8,658 nucleotides of DNA from Lachnospiraceae bacterium (GTDB lineage: Bacteria; Bacillota; Clostridia; Lachnospirales; Lachnospiraceae): the NCBI GenBank assembly GCA_024694785.1, contig JAILJL010000053.1, positions 1 through 8,658 on the forward strand, in the 5' to 3' direction. Made by a program: the position numbers and the translations under genes. Under the pieces are notes generated by a model, which saw nothing but the letters and a program-made list of their open reading frames with translations, made no database searches and was not told the origin of the DNA. This document shows positions 6,937 to 8,658 of this stretch, in pieces (the first letter of the stretch is position 1; every line of letters begins with the position of its first letter).

Positions 6937-8207
6937 CTATTAACCTCCTCGGTCGAAATAACCTTAACGCCTGCAACACCGTCTTTAAAGTGCACGTTTA
7001 ATTCATCGCCTGTCGTGACATCCTTGATACTGTGTATATGCGTCTTATCCGCTTTCTCGGTATAAGTATATCCTTCCGCCATCTTCTTTAAAGGCGACAG
7101 TTCATCAAGTCTCGTTATAAGTAATAGCGTCCTATTCTTGGTATCCTTAAGCTTATCCTTAATAAGCGAGACAAATTCGTCGCTATAATCACTTAATTCG
7201 TCTTTTGCATCTTTGATCTTATCTTCAAATAGACTGATAAGCTCTTCATAATAGTCACTTACCATATGTCTCTTGGTAAGAATAATGTTATCCGGTGACA
7301 ATTTCTGCAACATAAGCCTGTAATTATCACATTGCATTCTCACTCTGTCAAGCTTATTCTCAAATAAATCCCGCATCTCGGATAAAAAGCTATCTACCTC
7401 GTCATCCAGGTCTTCTATCGAATATACGGCAAGCTCCGCAGCCGCAGAAGGTGTCGGTGCACGTAGATCCGCAACATAATCCGCAATCGTCGTATCCGTC
7501 TCATGACCTACCGCACTTATAATCGGAATCGGTGATGAGAATATGGCTCTTGCCACCTCTTCTTCATTAAAGGGCCAAAGATCTTCGATAGAACCGCCTC
7601 CGCGTCCGACTATTATAACATCAGGATTATAATCATATAACCTCTCCAGTGCTGCCGATATACTATTTGCAGCACCCTCACCCTGAACAAGTGCAGGTGA
7701 CAAAATAATCTGTACATACGGATTGCGTCTCCCGGTTATATTCTCAATATCTCTTATTGCGGCTCCCGTCGGAGAAGTTACCACTCCCAAAGTCTTAATA
7801 TACTTCGGGATCGGCTTCTTATACTCCTTTTCAAACATACCCATATCTTCAAGCTTTGCCTTAAGTTCGAGAAATTGCTTATACAATACGCCTTCGCCAT
7901 CTTCTTCCATGGTCTTGACATATAGCTGGTATGCTCCCGTCTTTTCATAGATATCCACATTACCGGTGGCACTCACCTTCATGCCTTCTTTAAGTGTAAA
8001 AGAAAGCGCTCTGGCATAACCCGCAAACATAATCGCAGACAAAGCTCCGCCGTCATCTTTGAGGGTAAAATACACATGTCCGGAACTGTGATACTTAAGA
8101 TTGGATATCTCGCCTTTGACGGTTACCTTATTAAGCAGGAAGTCCTGGGCGAACATTCTCTTAATGTAATTATTAATCTCTGTTACCGAATAAGTGGTAT
8201 TCATCAT
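6933..8207 (-). CDS. xseA: Exodeoxyribonuclease VII large subunit
   Basis: XseA is the catalytic subunit of exonuclease VII, which cuts single-stranded DNA from both ends and supports repair. The 424-residue product has a usual length. It starts with an OB-fold DNA-binding domain (about 5-100, including VKGEISNLKYHSSGHVYFTLKD). The nuclease core follows: LGVVTSPTGAAIRDI (140-154), IIVGRGGGSIEDLWPFN (198-214) and VGHETDTTIADYVADLRAPTPSAAAE (233-258). D153, R202, H235 and D238 are the likely active-site residues by comparison with E. coli. A charged stretch with coiled-coil character (about 262-365), which in this family binds XseB, precedes a small C-terminal domain. Two adjacent ATGs (8207 and 8204) are possible starts; I chose the first, which overlaps the nusB TGA by four bases. 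No well-spaced Shine-Dalgarno is visible, so translation probably relies on coupling to nusB. Confidence 0.97.
   Translation of the reverse strand: MMNTTYSVTEINNYIKRMFAQDFLLNKVTVKGEISNLKYHSSGHVYFTLKDDGGALSAIMFAGYARALSFTLKEGMKVSATGNVDIYEKTGAYQLYVKTMEEDGEGVLYKQFLELKAKLEDMGMFEKEYKKPIPKYIKTLGVVTSPTGAAIRDIENITGRRNPYVQIILSPALVQGEGAANSISAALERLYDYNPDVIIVGRGGGSIEDLWPFNEEEVARAIFSSPIPIISAVGHETDTTIADYVADLRAPTPSAAAELAVYSIEDLDDEVDSFLSEMRDLFENKLDRVRMQCDNYRLMLQKLSPDNIILTKRHMVSDYYEELISLFEDKIKDAKDELSDYSDEFVSLIKDKLKDTKNRTLLLITRLDELSPLKKMAEGYTYTEKADKTHIHSIKDVTTGDELNVHFKDGVAGVKVISTEEVNR
6944..6949 (-). promoter_or_regulatory. Strong ribosome binding site of xseB
   Basis: AGGAGG on the minus strand sits seven bases before the xseB ATG and within the last codons of xseA. 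It is the best-placed Shine-Dalgarno in the array and fixes the xseB start. It would allow more initiation on xseB than on xseA, whose own site is weak. Confidence 0.85.
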
Positions 8208-8599
8208 GAAAGCTTCGCCAATACTCCGTTAATAAATGCCGGTGATTCATCGGTTCCGAATATCTTGGCAAGTTCAACCGCTTCATTAATCGCAACCGGA
8301 TTCGGCACATCGTCATCATACTTCATTTCATAATAAGCAAGTCTTATAATCGCAAGATCCACCTTGCTCATTCTCGTTGTCTTCCAGCCCTTAACCGATG
8401 CATTGATCTGTTCATCCATACTCGGAATAAGCTCCTTAATCTTAAGAAACTTCTCCTCAATGTATCGTGCGTCTTCTTCGGCAATCGGCTCTTCATCATC
8501 AAGAAAAGCTCCAAGCTGCTCGGGAATCTCTTCATTCTCATAGAATTCCACCCTGAATAGCATTTTAAAAATTCGTTCTCTTAACTGTCTTCTTGTCAT
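8204..8599 (-). CDS. nusB: Transcription antitermination factor NusB
   Basis: NusB binds the boxA element of rRNA leader transcripts with NusE (ribosomal protein S10) and keeps RNA polymerase processive. The 131-residue product is the normal size. It has the basic N-terminal RNA-binding helix (TRRQLRERIFKMLF, 2-15) and the conserved C-terminal block VPNPVAINEAVELAKIFGTDESPAFINGVL (about 98-127). The ATG at 8599 has GAGGA six bases upstream; a nearer ATG in the leader is out of frame. It is the first gene of the array in the window, overlapping xseA by four bases. In related genomes an Asp23/Gls24-type gene often precedes it, but that position is outside this window. A hairpin lies 21 bases upstream of the start. 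Confidence 0.97.
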   Translation of the reverse strand: MTRRQLRERIFKMLFRVEFYENEEIPEQLGAFLDDEEPIAEEDARYIEEKFLKIKELIPSMDEQINASVKGWKTTRMSKVDLAIIRLAYYEMKYDDDVPNPVAINEAVELAKIFGTDESPAFINGVLAKLS

Positions 8600-8605
8600 A
8601 TCTGT

Positions 8606-8610
8606 TCCTC
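8606..8610 (-). promoter_or_regulatory. Ribosome binding site of nusB
   Basis: GAGGA on the minus strand lies six bases before the nusB ATG. Only ten bases separate it from the foot of the upstream hairpin (8621-8645), so the hairpin is in the immediate leader if transcription enters from upstream. Confidence 0.8.
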
Positions 8611-8620
8611 ATAATAAAAT

Positions 8621-8645
8621 AAGGGATGTCATATAGACATCCCTT
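8621..8645 (-). terminator. Terminator-like hairpin directly upstream of nusB
   Basis: A perfect ten-base-pair stem (8621-8630 with 8636-8645) closes on a five-base loop. Read on the minus strand, the GGGATGTC...GACATCCC stem is preceded by a run of A and followed by TTATTTTATT, which fits an intrinsic terminator for a gene lying beyond the right edge. Read on the plus strand it is followed by a run of T as well. Because its end is only 21 bases from the nusB ATG there is no room for a separate promoter after it, so it may be a partial terminator or attenuator in the nusB leader. Terminator form is seen; the regulatory role is inference. Confidence 0.75.
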
Positions 8646-8658
8646 TTTAACCTAGTTA

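Larger units (their letters stand above)
629..8599 (-). other. Probable single operon nusB-xseA-xseB-ispA-dxs-tlyA-nadK-recN
   Basis: All eight genes share one strand. Junctions in transcription order are a 4-base overlap, a 4-base overlap, and gaps of 1, 10, 4, 2 and 21 bases. No internal terminator hairpin or gap large enough for a conventional intergenic promoter is present. The only terminator at the downstream end is the palindrome after recN. The order matches the conserved Firmicutes cluster as I know it, apart from the absence of argR before recN. Internal promoters within coding sequence cannot be excluded. Confidence 0.85.

Noticed and set aside
8611..8658. Promoter for the nusB array inside the window
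   Set aside because: AT-rich hexamers such as TATTAT and TATTTT occur before nusB, but none has a matching -35 element at proper spacing, and the start would leave almost no leader. Not supportable.
1..8658. CRISPR array, mobile element, tRNA, phage or defence system
   Set aside because: No direct-repeat array, transposase, terminal inverted repeats, tRNA-like fold or defence-type domain was seen; all sequence but short gaps is accounted for by housekeeping genes and the DUF5688 gene.

Overview
The window looks like a conserved chromosomal housekeeping locus from a Firmicute of class Clostridia, most likely family Lachnospiraceae (Butyrivibrio-like). Three things suggest this: the gene order nusB-xseA-xseB-ispA-dxs-tlyA-nadK-recN, the moderately AT-rich coding style with strong purine-rich ribosome binding sites, and a convergent DUF5688 gene, a family I know mainly from Lachnospiraceae. 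The family-level assignment is inference.

Layout. From the right edge, eight genes run leftward on the minus strand in one tightly packed array (8599 down to 629). They encode the antitermination factor NusB, both subunits of exonuclease VII (XseA, XseB), a farnesyl/geranyl diphosphate synthase (IspA), deoxyxylulose-5-phosphate synthase (Dxs), an S4-domain rRNA 2'-O-methyltransferase (TlyA), NAD kinase (NadK) and the SMC-like repair ATPase RecN. Junctions are 4-base ATGA overlaps (nusB/xseA and xseA/xseB) or gaps of 1, 10, 4, 2 and 21 bases, so a single transcript with translational coupling is likely. A perfect palindrome at 595-624 separates recN from a plus-strand gene that enters from the left edge (C-terminal part of a DUF5688 protein) and probably terminates both. 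A second hairpin at 8621-8645 lies only 21 bases upstream of nusB.

Function. The array mixes RNA metabolism (NusB, TlyA), DNA repair (XseAB, RecN), isoprenoid precursor synthesis (Dxs makes DXP at the head of the MEP pathway, IspA elongates its C5 products) and NADP supply (NadK). This is a known conserved cluster in Firmicutes, not a dedicated novel system. The arginine repressor gene argR/ahrC, which commonly sits just before recN, is absent here.

No mobile element, CRISPR array, tRNA, rRNA or phage gene was seen, and no gene-free stretch exceeds 60 bases. The points most worth a second look are the hairpin in front of nusB, the missing argR, the uncharacterised DUF5688 protein and the uneven quality of the ribosome binding sites along the array.
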